A stretch of DNA of 64,000 nucleotides from Methanoregula sp. (GCA_026625165.1 CP112999.1:1765288-1829287); one strand, 5' to 3'; shown: positions 56,238 through 64,000, counted from the stretch's first letter. Notes: generated by a model from the letters alone, not told the origin. Translations and numbers: made by a program.

Positions 56238-56646
56238 AATTCACCAGAGCTATGTTTATTGTTTCATGTTAAAAAAAATAATTATTAAATTAAAATAGTT
56301 TACATGATGAAGTAAAAGGTCACCATACAGAAAAAAACATCATACAAAATTCGGCCAGAAATGAAAGGGGGGGTGTCCTCCCCTCTGCAACAGTGGCAAC
56401 ATTTTAGGTTAATTCATGGACATTCAACTGCAATAAAGCCTGAAACGTTGAGCCCGAAATGGGCACTCAATCCTATATTTTCAGTTAATATATGTTTTTT
56501 GTTCATTTTAACATGTTGACAATCGTGGATTCCAGAAAATGGAATATAGGATTTTTCTGATATTCTGCAGGGAGAGAGAAGGTTTTAATGAAAACACAAA
56601 ACCTATAGTTTTTTATTAGCTTAAAGGTAAAATTACTCGATCTGAT
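56238..56646. other. 409-bp AT-rich intergenic region with a GC-rich core
   Basis: No ORF. Long A/T runs flank a core at ~56360-56480 holding a G-run/C-run hairpin candidate (GGGGGG then CTCCCC, ~56367-56390) and GCCC-GAAAT-GGGC inside TGAG...CTCA (~56450-56475). A/T-rich stretches near 56265-56300 and 56480-56515 could be promoters. May hold a small RNA; nothing proves it. Confidence 0.35.
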
Positions 56647-57051
56647 ATGGGTTCTTCACAGGATGTTATGAGGTTATACATCACACGGGAAATCTCCGGG
56701 AATTTTTCCCAGACCGATGGATGGTCGGTTGCAAAGTCCCAGACATTGTCGGGATACAACCAGGTTTTTTTCATTGAACGGTTCAACAACGGCATGAAAG
56801 AGCTGGTAAAACTGGGAGTGACCTTTGACCGAATCGTACCGCAAAGCCTGATTGACTCTATGACCACGGGAACACCGGGTCCGCAGCGACAAAACCGGTT
56901 CGAAGTGATCGTTCCGAAAAATACCGATATCTCCGCAGTGCCCGCGTCATGGAAGATCCATTACATGAACACGTTCGGGTACGAAGGGGAGTCTTTGGTC
57001 TGGAATAAAAAGCCGGTCAGAAAGGAGAAAGAGGACCCGGCAAAAAAATAA
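56647..57051 (+). CDS. Hypothetical protein
   Basis: 134 aa, soluble, mixed alpha/beta with a charged Lys/Glu tail. Contains 'VMRLYITREISGNFSQ' and 'FEVIVPKNTDISAVPASWK'. Not recognised. It has its own AT-rich upstream region and a T-tract terminator, so it is probably a monocistronic lineage gene. Confidence 0.55.
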   Translation: MGSSQDVMRLYITREISGNFSQTDGWSVAKSQTLSGYNQVFFIERFNNGMKELVKLGVTFDRIVPQSLIDSMTTGTPGPQRQNRFEVIVPKNTDISAVPASWKIHYMNTFGYEGESLVWNKKPVRKEKEDPAKK

Positions 57052-57079
57052 ATCGTTCCCAGCCCCGCCTGATCATCCC

Positions 57080-57100
57080 TTTTTTAAAAAGTGTTTTTTT
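57080..57100 (+). terminator. T-tract terminator
   Basis: T6 at 57080-57085 and T7 at 57094-57100, about 30 nt after the stop of the preceding plus-strand gene and just before the convergent MOT1 stop. Confidence 0.5.
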
Positions 57101-57116
57101 CATTTCATTTCTGCGA

Positions 57117-58244
57117 TTATTGCCCGGATCCAGGTATTTTAGCAAACCCTGATTTGTGAACCAGGTATGCTGCAATAATCCCGATGAAAAATGCGACCGT
57201 CATTGAACTGATGAGCGCGAGCACTCCAATCAGTATCGTCACCGGCAGCGATTCTGTCCTGAAACTGTGTTTGCCCATCTCCAAGGCAACAAACAAGAGA
57301 AGCGCCCCGAAGAGTCCCACCGGAATGAGCGTGAGCATATCGGCAGAGGCAAAAAAGAGGGCAAGAACGATGAAGATCAGCCCTGCGAGGATGTTTGCCC
57401 CGCCGGTCCGGGCCCCGTAACGGTACTGCCCGGCAAGTCCTCCGGCACCGTGGCACATGGGAAACCCGCCCAGCGGGACAGAGATGAGGTTCATGATCCC
57501 GATGCTCCGGGACAGGTGCGGGGCAGGCACCTCCCGTTTAAAAAGATCTTTTGTCAGGAGCGCTGTCGCGAGAATGGCATTTGTGACCGTGAGGAGTGCC
57601 TGTGCCGGGACAAGGGAATACATCGCATCTATATAATCCGCAGGAGGTGGGATGATGAGTGCCTGAAATGTCAGCACCTGCACCTGCGGCAGCCCGTTGA
57701 TGATAATGCCTGCAGCGACTCCTATAGCGATAATGATCAATGCCGACAGATCAGGGATCCGTTCCTGGTAAAAAATGATGATCAGGAACAAAAGGATAAT
57801 CATGATTCCGATGGCTGAAAAAAGCGGGTCGGAGATGATAAAACCGACAGAAGTCCTGACAAGCAGCAGGGCGAGCCCAAGCTGGATACCTCGGACGACT
57901 GACGTCGGGATGGCCGCTTCCAGCCATCGAAGGAGCGGCCCGTAACTCATCAGCAGGAAGAGAACCCCGAGGATGAGCCCGGCAGCGGCAATCTCACCGG
58001 CACCCAGCCTCTCGGCGATCACGATGACCGCTATTGCTTTCATCGGTTCGATCGGGATCGGAAGCCCGTAATAATACCCGGTAATCATGTACCAGATACC
58101 AAAGAAAAGGAGCATGGCGCCGATATTCATCGTCGTCACGAGCGCGACAGCAACGATGAGCGGGATGATCGTCCCGAAATCACCAAAAGCCCCGGCAAGC
58201 TCGGAGAGCGAGAACTTCAATGCCGGTCTTTCTTCCTCGGTCAT
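57117..58244 (-). CDS. MOT1-type molybdate (sulfate-family) transporter
   Basis: 375 aa from ATG 58244; the frame extends upstream but this start gives the family N-terminus. About ten to eleven membrane helices. MOT1 signatures: 'GAFGDFGTIIPLIV' near the start and 'FPMCHGAGGLAGQYRYGART' (~270-290). The family takes up molybdate in plants and algae. It lies 28 nt downstream of a MoSto-like gene and near a tungstate ABC transporter, so oxyanion uptake is strongly suggested. Confidence 0.85.
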   Translation of the reverse strand: MTEEERPALKFSLSELAGAFGDFGTIIPLIVAVALVTTMNIGAMLLFFGIWYMITGYYYGLPIPIEPMKAIAVIVIAERLGAGEIAAAGLILGVLFLLMSYGPLLRWLEAAIPTSVVRGIQLGLALLLVRTSVGFIISDPLFSAIGIMIILLFLIIIFYQERIPDLSALIIIAIGVAAGIIINGLPQVQVLTFQALIIPPPADYIDAMYSLVPAQALLTVTNAILATALLTKDLFKREVPAPHLSRSIGIMNLISVPLGGFPMCHGAGGLAGQYRYGARTGGANILAGLIFIVLALFFASADMLTLIPVGLFGALLLFVALEMGKHSFRTESLPVTILIGVLALISSMTVAFFIGIIAAYLVHKSGFAKIPGSGQ

Positions 58245-58272
58245 TTGATCACAAAAAAGAGCGGGGAGGAAT

Positions 58273-59082
58273 TTATGCTGCCCTGATGATCGTTCCGACA
58301 TTCCTGCCGTTGATCGCCTTCTCAATCATGCCCCGCTTATGGCAGTTGATGATCCTTACCTCTCTTATATGCACGGCTTTTGAGAGCAGGTCGATTACCA
58401 TCGGCTCGATGACCATATCCTCAAGGCTGAGTTTTACGAGATCTTCTGCCGTGATGTCCCGGATCAGTTCCGAGTCCGGGTTGATCCGGGGATCTTCCAT
58501 ATAGAGACCATCAACATTCTTTCCGATGATGCAGCTTTTTGCCCCCAGAACCTCTGCGATAAGGAATGCACCGGTGTCAGTCCGGTGGGGCGGGATCATC
58601 TCGTTTTTAGCCGGATGCTCGTACAGTCCATAGGGGGGAGTGCCGTGAACAACAGGCAGCATTCCCAGCTTCAGGATTGTTGGAAGATCAAGGAGGTCTG
58701 TGGTATGGATCCGGGTCCCGCTGTATTTCGACAGCAGGATGGAGACCATGATCGCGTTCTGCTCAGAGATCTTTGCCGCAAGCTCCGCAAGCACCCCGGT
58801 CGGCATCCCGAGGTCCATGCCGATGTCCATGATGTGGCGCACCCTTCCGCCGCCACCCGTGACCACGAGGAGCTGGTGCTTTTTTGACAACTCCCCGATC
58901 TCTTCGCAAAGCGGGTACATCACCTCACGGCCATAATCGATCGCGCCATGGCCGCCGATCTTGACCACGTTTAAGTCAGGCGCGATCCGGATCTGCTCCC
59001 CTGCAGGCTTTTTGCGCTTCATGTGCTTTCGTACCAGCGTCTCGCCCATAAGGCCACTCTGTAACTCAAGCCGGTGTTCCAT
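58273..59082 (-). CDS. MoSto-like (molybdenum storage) amino-acid-kinase-fold protein
   Basis: 269 aa. Amino-acid-kinase fold: 'VVKIGG' (39-44), 'VVTGGGGRVRH' (73-83), 'IPPHRTDTGAFLIAEVLGA' (163-181), 'NVDGLYMEDPR' (189-199) and the C-terminal 'VGTIIRAA'. The pattern and order match MosA/MosB of the bacterial molybdenum storage protein (relatives of UMP kinase), as recalled, rather than PyrH. MoSto packs hundreds of Mo or W atoms as polyoxometalates with ATP. RBS GTGAGG precedes the ATG. It shares a promoter block with the tungstate transporter operon. Confidence 0.75.
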   Translation of the reverse strand: MEHRLELQSGLMGETLVRKHMKRKKPAGEQIRIAPDLNVVKIGGHGAIDYGREVMYPLCEEIGELSKKHQLLVVTGGGGRVRHIMDIGMDLGMPTGVLAELAAKISEQNAIMVSILLSKYSGTRIHTTDLLDLPTILKLGMLPVVHGTPPYGLYEHPAKNEMIPPHRTDTGAFLIAEVLGAKSCIIGKNVDGLYMEDPRINPDSELIRDITAEDLVKLSLEDMVIEPMVIDLLSKAVHIREVRIINCHKRGMIEKAINGRNVGTIIRAA

Positions 59083-59118
59083 ATTTCCTCACGTACCTAT
59101 GGGTATCACGATGGGAAG

Positions 59119-59151
59119 TTATAAGCCAATGTAAACCAGTTGGTATACCAG
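59119..59151 (-). promoter_or_regulatory. Conserved operator/promoter block A of the MoSto-MOT1 operon
   Basis: Read on the minus strand: CTGGTATACCA, then ACTGGTTTAC, then ATTGGCTTATAA, which includes the TATA-like TTATAA (59119-59124), 37 nt upstream of the MoSto ATG. It contains the perfect palindrome TGGTATACCA (59141-59150) and overlapping ACCA-N2-TGGT half-sites. A nearly identical block lies before the tungstate transporter. Confidence 0.7.
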
Positions 59152-59218
59152 ACGATAATTCCGCTCCGGCACAAAAGCTGATAAATAACAACGCGGATTG
59201 TCTATGGAGATGATGAGT

Positions 59219-59422
59219 ATGAAGATTTACGTGCGTGAACGCCAGAAAATCGGAGAAGGTGTAGAGTCGCCCAAATACCGCATCGTTGCGGTTACCGGTG
59301 GTCAGCTCCAGATTGAAGCAACACATTTCCGAAAATTCGAGATTGAACAGATAGCTAAAGATGTCGGTGCACAGGTTGTCTTTATGAAACCGGTGCCGGA
59401 TGACCAGAAGAAGAAACACTAA
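59219..59422 (+). CDS. Small conserved-looking hypothetical protein
   Basis: 67 aa from ATG 59219, chosen because GGAG at 59207-59210 is 8 nt upstream; earlier in-frame ATGs/TTG exist from 59198. 'KIGEGVESPKYRIVAVTGGQ' and 'FRKFEIEQIAKDVGAQVVFM' suggest a compact beta-alpha fold. Divergent from MoSto and next to operator block A, so it may belong to the Mo/W regulon. Function unknown. Confidence 0.65.
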   Translation: MKIYVRERQKIGEGVESPKYRIVAVTGGQLQIEATHFRKFEIEQIAKDVGAQVVFMKPVPDDQKKKH

Positions 59423-59493
59423 ATACAACTCTTTTTCCGATAATTGAAATGAAAAAGGGAAGATTTTCTCCCGGCCACAAAAATAATTCCAAG

Positions 59494-59507
59494 TTTAAAA
59501 ATAAGCA
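59494..59507 (+). promoter_or_regulatory. TATA-like box before the winged-helix gene
   Basis: GTTTAAAAATAAGC, about 45-55 nt upstream of ATG 59550, in the 127-bp gap after the small hypothetical gene. Confidence 0.4.
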
Positions 59508-59549
59508 TCTTTATGTGAGTGCATCCAATAATCCCAAAAGAGAATCCCC

Positions 59550-59897
59550 ATGGTCGCGCTCTCAGTCGATGTCCTTTTTGATGCCGCAGTCCGCATCCAG
59601 TTACTGGAACGTTCGATTACGATCTCGTTTTCTAAAGACACAATCAGGATAAAATTCCCGACTACCCGCAGGCTCGCAGAGTTTCTCGAAGTGCCCCATT
59701 ATTACGTGCTCCCCTATTTTGCCATGATGGAGCAGGAGGAACTGGTCACACGCGCTGAACGGATCGGTATCCTCACGACCGCAAAAGGCAGCCGGAAGAT
59801 GATCGGGGTCATGAAGGCGCAGTATGAGGAGGATGTCGTGGGGATCATCGGGCATACGATTTTTACCGAGATTACAAAGAAATGCCAGACTGGATGA
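59550..59897 (+). CDS. Small winged-helix-like protein, candidate Mo/W regulator
   Basis: 115 aa. The middle ('TTRRLAEFLEVPHYYVLPYF', then 'MMEQEELVTRAERIGILTT') has the spacing of an HTH followed by a wing. Not a ModE, DtxR or NikR homologue that I can recognise. It lies between two copies of the conserved operator block and upstream of the tungstate transporter operon, so it is the obvious candidate for the DNA-binding protein (inference from position). Confidence 0.55.
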   Translation: MVALSVDVLFDAAVRIQLLERSITISFSKDTIRIKFPTTRRLAEFLEVPHYYVLPYFAMMEQEELVTRAERIGILTTAKGSRKMIGVMKAQYEEDVVGIIGHTIFTEITKKCQTG

Positions 59898-59949
59898 TGA
59901 TTCTCTTCTCTTCTTTTTTCCATCATTCCGTTTCTTTAAGTATTGTACG

Positions 59950-59983
59950 CTGGTATACCACCTGTTTACCAATTGGTTAATAA
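59950..59983 (+). promoter_or_regulatory. Conserved operator/promoter block B of the tungstate transporter operon
   Basis: CTGGTATACCA (59950-59960), then CCTGTTTAC, then CAATTGGTTAATAA running into an AT-rich TATA region (59978-59993). Contains TGGTATACCA (59951-59960) and a second palindrome ACCAATTGGT (59968-59977). 77 nt upstream of the binding-protein ATG. Same order and orientation relative to its promoter as block A. Confidence 0.7.
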
Positions 59984-60059
59984 AATTTAATTTACAAATT
60001 CAAAAAAGAAATAATATCTATTACTACATCCCAGTTAGATCGCAAAAGGACTGAATTGT

Positions 60060-61979
60060 ATGAGAGGTTCCTTCAAACATTCCATACTCCTGCTTTTATT
60101 CCTCCTCATTATCGGAGGCGTGATCATTGCAGGCTGTACGACACCGAGTGAAACAGCAACCCCGGGCCCGGCCGGTGCAACACCGGTCGCGACGGAAAAA
60201 CCAGCGACTGCTGAAAAGCCAAAGCTCCTGCTTGCGACAACAACAAGCCTGTACGATACCGGGCTGCTCAATTACCTTGAGCCGAATTTTGAGTCAAAGT
60301 ATAACGTCGACCTACAGATCACGTCACAGGGCACGGGTAAGGCAATCGAGCTCGCAAAGAAGGGCGACGCTGATGTCCTGCTCGTCCACTCTCCTTCACA
60401 AGAACAGACATTCCTTGAAGACGGTTACGGGCTGAACCGACGCACATTTGCCTACAACTACTTCGTGATTGTCGGCCCGGCCAGCGATCCCGCGGGCATC
60501 AAGGGCAAGACTCCCGAAGAGGCATTCAAGGCGATCCTGACGCAGGGCAAGGCAGGAAAAGCAGGTGTTATGTTCGTCTCCCGAGGTGACGCATCCGGCA
60601 CACACACGTCCGAACAGAGCGTGTGGAAGGCAGCGAAATACACCTATGCAACGGACGTCCAGAAATCCGGGAACTGGTACATTGAGGCCGGAAAAGGCAT
60701 GGGTGAGACCCTCCAGATGGCAAGTGAAAAGGGAGCCTATACCTACACCGATGAGGGCACATTCCTTGCATACCAGGGAAAACTGAACCTCGTGCCACTG
60801 GTGACCCAGGGGCCTGTCCTGATGAACCTCTATAGCGTCATGACGGTCTATCCGGCAAACCCGCAGCCGGACAAGATTGCGATGTCAAACAATTTTATCA
60901 ACTGGCTAATTTCTCCGGAAACCATGACCGACATCGGCAATTATGGCAAGGACAAGTACGGAAAAGGGCTGTTCACACCCATGACAGCGGGTGTCCCGAA
61001 AGGTGTGACAGCTGACTTTACGACACCTGCAACTGCGACAAAGCCATTGAAGGTGTACCATGCAGGAAGCCTTGCCACCTCGTTTGGCAAGCTCGAGAAG
61101 ATGTTTGAGAAGGCACACCCGGATATTGATGTGCAGTTGTTCTCCGGGGGCAGCGGAGCACTTGTCGACAAGGTAAACAAGCAGAACCAGAAGGCTGATG
61201 TGCTGGCAAGCGCGGACTACTCGCTCATCTCCAAGTACCTGTATCCAGCGAATGCAACATCCTATGTGAATTTCGCAAAGAACACGATAGTACTCTGCTA
61301 TGTGGACCAGAGCAAATATGCACAGGAGATCAACAAGAACAACTGGTACATGATCCTCGGGCGCGATGGCGTGACCTATGCAATCAGCGACCCGAAATCG
61401 GACCCGGCAGGATACCGGTCCCTCATGACCATCGGCCTTGCTGAAAAAGCATACAACTTCCCGTTCATCTTCGACACCCTTGTCACACCCTACAGTAAGA
61501 TCAAAAAGACATCATCCAACAATGTCTGGACAATCGATGTGACAACCACAGAACCTGATGCAAAGAAACTGACGATAACCCCGACAGGGCCGGACATCGC
61601 CCCGCTGCTCAAGGACGGGAAAGTCGATTATGCATTCGAGTACAGCAGCGTCGCAGTCCAGAGCGGACTGAAATACATCGTTCTCCCGCCGGAGATTGAC
61701 CTTTCGGATCCTGCAAGGATGGTGTCTTACCAGACAATGCAGGTGAAACGCCCCTCGGGAACTACCACTGTTACCGAAACCGGAATGCCGATCATTTATG
61801 CGGTCACCGTTCCGGTCAGTGCAAGAAGCCCGGATATGGGAGTTGAGTTTGTAAAACTGCTCATAAGCAGCGATGGCCAGGCGGTGCTCAATGCGGATGG
61901 TCAGACCCCGATTGTGCCGGCGGAGGGATACGGCAGCGTGCCGGATGCCCTCAAACCGGTGGTCACCGTTAAGGTATAA
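60060..61979 (+). CDS. Tungstate-binding lipoprotein: fused TupA and WtpA-like domains
   Basis: 639 aa, double the usual size. Signal and lipobox 'IIAGC' with C26. Domain 1 (~54-320) is TupA-like: 'LLLATTTSLYDTGLL' and 'SRGDASGTHTSEQ' (~173-185). Domain 2 (~328-635) is WtpA/ModA-like: 'LKVYHAGSLATSF' (~329-341), 'SGGSGALVDKVNKQ', 'EYSSVAVQSGLKY'. Both domain families bind tungstate or molybdate with high affinity. The permease and ATPase follow. RBS-like AAGGA precedes the ATG. One chain with two unrelated-family oxyanion receptors is unusual. Confidence 0.85.
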   Translation: MRGSFKHSILLLLFLLIIGGVIIAGCTTPSETATPGPAGATPVATEKPATAEKPKLLLATTTSLYDTGLLNYLEPNFESKYNVDLQITSQGTGKAIELAKKGDADVLLVHSPSQEQTFLEDGYGLNRRTFAYNYFVIVGPASDPAGIKGKTPEEAFKAILTQGKAGKAGVMFVSRGDASGTHTSEQSVWKAAKYTYATDVQKSGNWYIEAGKGMGETLQMASEKGAYTYTDEGTFLAYQGKLNLVPLVTQGPVLMNLYSVMTVYPANPQPDKIAMSNNFINWLISPETMTDIGNYGKDKYGKGLFTPMTAGVPKGVTADFTTPATATKPLKVYHAGSLATSFGKLEKMFEKAHPDIDVQLFSGGSGALVDKVNKQNQKADVLASADYSLISKYLYPANATSYVNFAKNTIVLCYVDQSKYAQEINKNNWYMILGRDGVTYAISDPKSDPAGYRSLMTIGLAEKAYNFPFIFDTLVTPYSKIKKTSSNNVWTIDVTTTEPDAKKLTITPTGPDIAPLLKDGKVDYAFEYSSVAVQSGLKYIVLPPEIDLSDPARMVSYQTMQVKRPSGTTTVTETGMPIIYAVTVPVSARSPDMGVEFVKLLISSDGQAVLNADGQTPIVPAEGYGSVPDALKPVVTVKV

Positions 61980-61999
61980 CCACCCTGGAAAAACAGGTT

Positions 62000-62020
62000 C
62001 TCAGGGATACAGCCCCTGAG
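62000..62020 (+). terminator. Hairpin between binding-protein and permease genes
   Basis: CTCAGGG (62000-62006) pairs with CCCTGAG (62014-62020), loop of 7. 20 nt after the binding-protein stop, in a 133-bp gap. Likely an mRNA stabiliser or partial terminator giving more binding protein than permease (inference). Confidence 0.45.
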
Positions 62021-62112
62021 ATCAGAAGGATTAGGCGGGGATGCTTTCATGCGTCATCACTTTATCCTTCTCTTTTTAATCCATTCTGACCAAAATAGAA
62101 CTAATAATTCGG

Positions 62113-62850
62113 GTGATTACAGTGCAGGAGATCATTGACGGGTTTAATCAGGCGTTCCAGCTGATAGTCTCACTCAATCCGGAACTCCTTGAGGTCACCG
62201 CGCTCTCCCTAGCAATCTCAATTTCTGCTACGGTAATCGCCACGCTTATTGCGATACCTGTTGGAGGGCTGATCCATTTCCGCGAATTTACCGGAAAGCG
62301 TGCCGTGATCACTGTAATCCAGACCCTGTATTCAGTCCCGACAGTCATCATCGGTCTGTTCGTGTACCTGCTCATATCCCGGTCCGGGCCTCTTGGGTTT
62401 TTCGGGCTGCTCTTTACTCCCGTAGGTATGATCATCGGGCAGTCGATCCTGATCCTGCCGATTATGATCGGGCTTACCATCACAGCCCTCTCCGGGGTTG
62501 ACCGGAACATCCGGGACATGCTCATTTCTCTTGGGGCGACCGAATTCCAGAACATAACCCAGATCGTACGGGAGGCCCGGTTTGCGATCCTCGGTGCGGT
62601 GATCCTCGGGTTCGGGAGGGCGATCTCCGAGGTTGGTGTTGCGATGATGATCGGAGGGAATATCCGGGGTGCAACACGCGTTCTTACCACATCGATCGCA
62701 CTCGAGACCGGCATGGGTAACTTCGGGCTCTCTATTGCGCTTGGCATCGTCCTGCTCGTCATCGCGCTGGCCGTAGTTCTGATCATGAACCTGATCACCT
62801 CTGGTGCACTCTCGGATTCCGACAAAATACTAGGGGGCCCGCAGGCATGA
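62113..62850 (+). CDS. tupB: Tungstate ABC transporter permease (TupB type)
   Basis: 245 aa from GTG 62113 (alternative GTG 62122). About six membrane helices and the permease coupling loop 'EAR..LGAVILGFGRAISEVG' (~155-175). The sequence 'MMIGGNIRGATRVLTTSIAL' is typical of tungstate-type permeases. Overlaps the ATPase gene by 4 nt. Confidence 0.88.
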   Translation: MITVQEIIDGFNQAFQLIVSLNPELLEVTALSLAISISATVIATLIAIPVGGLIHFREFTGKRAVITVIQTLYSVPTVIIGLFVYLLISRSGPLGFFGLLFTPVGMIIGQSILILPIMIGLTITALSGVDRNIRDMLISLGATEFQNITQIVREARFAILGAVILGFGRAISEVGVAMMIGGNIRGATRVLTTSIALETGMGNFGLSIALGIVLLVIALAVVLIMNLITSGALSDSDKILGGPQA

Positions 62851-63971
62851 TCAGGATCTCAGGTCTGTCGCGCCGGTTCGGGGATCGCGAAGTCATAAAG
62901 GATATTGATTTGGAGATCCGTCATGGGGAGATCTTTGCCCTTATCGGCCCCTCCGGAAGCGGCAAGACCACGATGCTCCGGCTCATCGATCTTCTTGATC
63001 GCCCGTCTGACGGATCTATCATCTTTGACGGCCTGCAGACAGAGGGTAAAGAATCCGAACGGCGATCCATCCGGAGACGGATGGCGATGGTCTTCCAGAA
63101 ACCCGGTGTGCTGAATACGACCGTTGAGCGAAATGTTGCATTCGGGCTTGAATTCCGGGGAATACCACCTGATATGATTCATCAGCGTGTTGGAGAAGCC
63201 CTGCAGAAGGTGGGACTTTCCGGTTTTGCAAAGCGCCGTGCAACCTCACTCTCCGGAGGGGAGATGCAACGCGTCGCTATCGCCAGGGCAATTGTCACAA
63301 GGCCGGAAGTACTCCTTCTTGATGAACCTACTGCAAACCTTGACCCTATCTCCACCGGGATCATCGAAAATCTCATTGTATGGATCAACAAGGAGAAAGA
63401 AACCACCATCGTTATAGCCACCCACGACATGGGACAGGGGCAGCGTCTTGCCAGCCGTATAGGTGTGATGATGGACGGCCGGCTTGTCCAGGCGGGGGAG
63501 ATGTACGATATATTCTACCATCCTGTAAACCGTGCGATTGCCAGCTTTGTCGGAATCGATCCGGTTCGCGGTGGCATCGTGGAGTCCAATGAAAACGATC
63601 TTGCCACGATTGCGATCAAAAGTTCCCGTATACAGGCAGTCACATCGCTAGAAAAAGGGCAACGGGTGGCTCTCTGCATACGCCCGGAAGAGGTTACGCT
63701 CTCACTACCGGACACCTCCCCCCCGGCAAGCAGCGCCAGGAATTGTCTGGCTGGCATGATAACCCGCCTTCTGCCTTTTGGACCGTTCACACGCGTACAT
63801 ATAGACTGCGGGTTCCCCATTACAGCACTGCTCACCCGGCGTTCGTGCGAAGAGCTCGCTCTTGCCCCCCTGATGCGGGTAAATGCAACAATAAAAGCCA
63901 CTGCGGTTCACGTGATACCTGATCCTGCTGAGACCGACCTGCCTCCTGTTGGACTGGGAGAGACAGGATAG
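62847..63971 (+). CDS. tupC: Tungstate/molybdate ABC transporter ATPase with C-terminal TOBE-like domain
   Basis: 374 aa. Walker A 'GPSGSGKTT' (~34-42), signature 'LSGGEMQRVAIARA' (~135-148), Walker B 'VLLLDEPTA', H-loop 'ATHDMGQGQ'. The C-terminal ~130 residues ('RGGIVESNENDLATIAI' onward, 'ALCIRPEEVTLSL') form a TOBE/MOP-like regulatory part that in ModC binds oxyanion. Energises import by the fused binding protein. Confidence 0.88.
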   Translation: MIRISGLSRRFGDREVIKDIDLEIRHGEIFALIGPSGSGKTTMLRLIDLLDRPSDGSIIFDGLQTEGKESERRSIRRRMAMVFQKPGVLNTTVERNVAFGLEFRGIPPDMIHQRVGEALQKVGLSGFAKRRATSLSGGEMQRVAIARAIVTRPEVLLLDEPTANLDPISTGIIENLIVWINKEKETTIVIATHDMGQGQRLASRIGVMMDGRLVQAGEMYDIFYHPVNRAIASFVGIDPVRGGIVESNENDLATIAIKSSRIQAVTSLEKGQRVALCIRPEEVTLSLPDTSPPASSARNCLAGMITRLLPFGPFTRVHIDCGFPITALLTRRSCEELALAPLMRVNATIKATAVHVIPDPAETDLPPVGLGETG

Positions 63972-64000
63972 AAGGTGTTGTACCCAATAGGATGATGGCA

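Overview
The window looks like a stretch of chromosome from a methanogenic archaeon, most likely Methanomicrobiales (Methanoregula-like; the genus is inference). Archaeal genes: diphthine synthase, a histone, RadA, FEN-1, RPA, archaeal NusA, an archaeal-type CDP-alcohol transferase. Methanogen genes: the YcaO-TfuA pair for McrA thioglycine, the DUF1890/DUF1894 pair, a homoaconitase-type operon, an F420H2-oxidase-type flavodiiron protein, a presenilin-like protease. No rRNA, tRNA, CRISPR array, insertion sequence or prophage was seen. Gene density is high, with many 4-40 nt overlaps.

Layout. 1-5.1 kb: end of a RAD55/KaiC-like ATPase, a degenerate RAD55-Ras-like GTPase fusion, dphB, DUF357, a flippase-like protein, a bifunctional-nuclease protein, hisE and nusA. 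5.2-10.7 kb: SIMPL protein, isopropylmalate/homoaconitate isomerase plus dehydrogenase, PAS protein. 10.8-13.7 kb: a three-gene nitrogenase-like operon (NifH-like plus two different component-1 subunits). 13.8-18.8 kb: TrkH, a tiny repeat-containing ORF, an oxygen-defence operon (superoxide reductase, flavodiiron protein, short rubredoxin), MntP and a decayed DUF2179 gene. 18.8-25.9 kb: two paralogous TIG/PKD lipoproteins, a two-subunit 2-oxoacid:ferredoxin oxidoreductase, a HEAT-repeat protein. 25.9-29.8 kb: receiver protein, DUF1894/DUF1890, CutA, an ABC exporter. 29.9-40.2 kb: dapL-lysA-RPA, radA-pgp, PRC-barrel protein, histone, CBS protein, NOG1-like GTPase, presenilin homologue, FEN-1. 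40.3-48 kb: ycaO-tfuA, then lipid, kinase, hisC, argD, guaAb, pyrG. 48-57 kb: TPR proteins, a BrxD-like ATPase, hisD, small unknowns. 57-64 kb: a molybdenum/tungsten locus.

The two most promising regions are: (i) the Mo/W locus. A MoSto-like storage protein and a MOT1-type transporter lie divergent from a tungstate ABC transporter whose binding protein is a TupA-WtpA fusion. Both promoters carry nearly the same ~33-bp block containing the palindrome TGGTATACCA, and a small winged-helix-like protein is encoded between them. (ii) The nitrogenase-like operon, whose two component-1 subunits do not fit the one-subunit CfbCD (F430) enzyme. Also notable are a TPR/winged-helix plus BrxD-like ATPase pair without other BREX genes, and the RAD55-GTPase fusion. 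All function calls come from reading the sequence; no database search was run.
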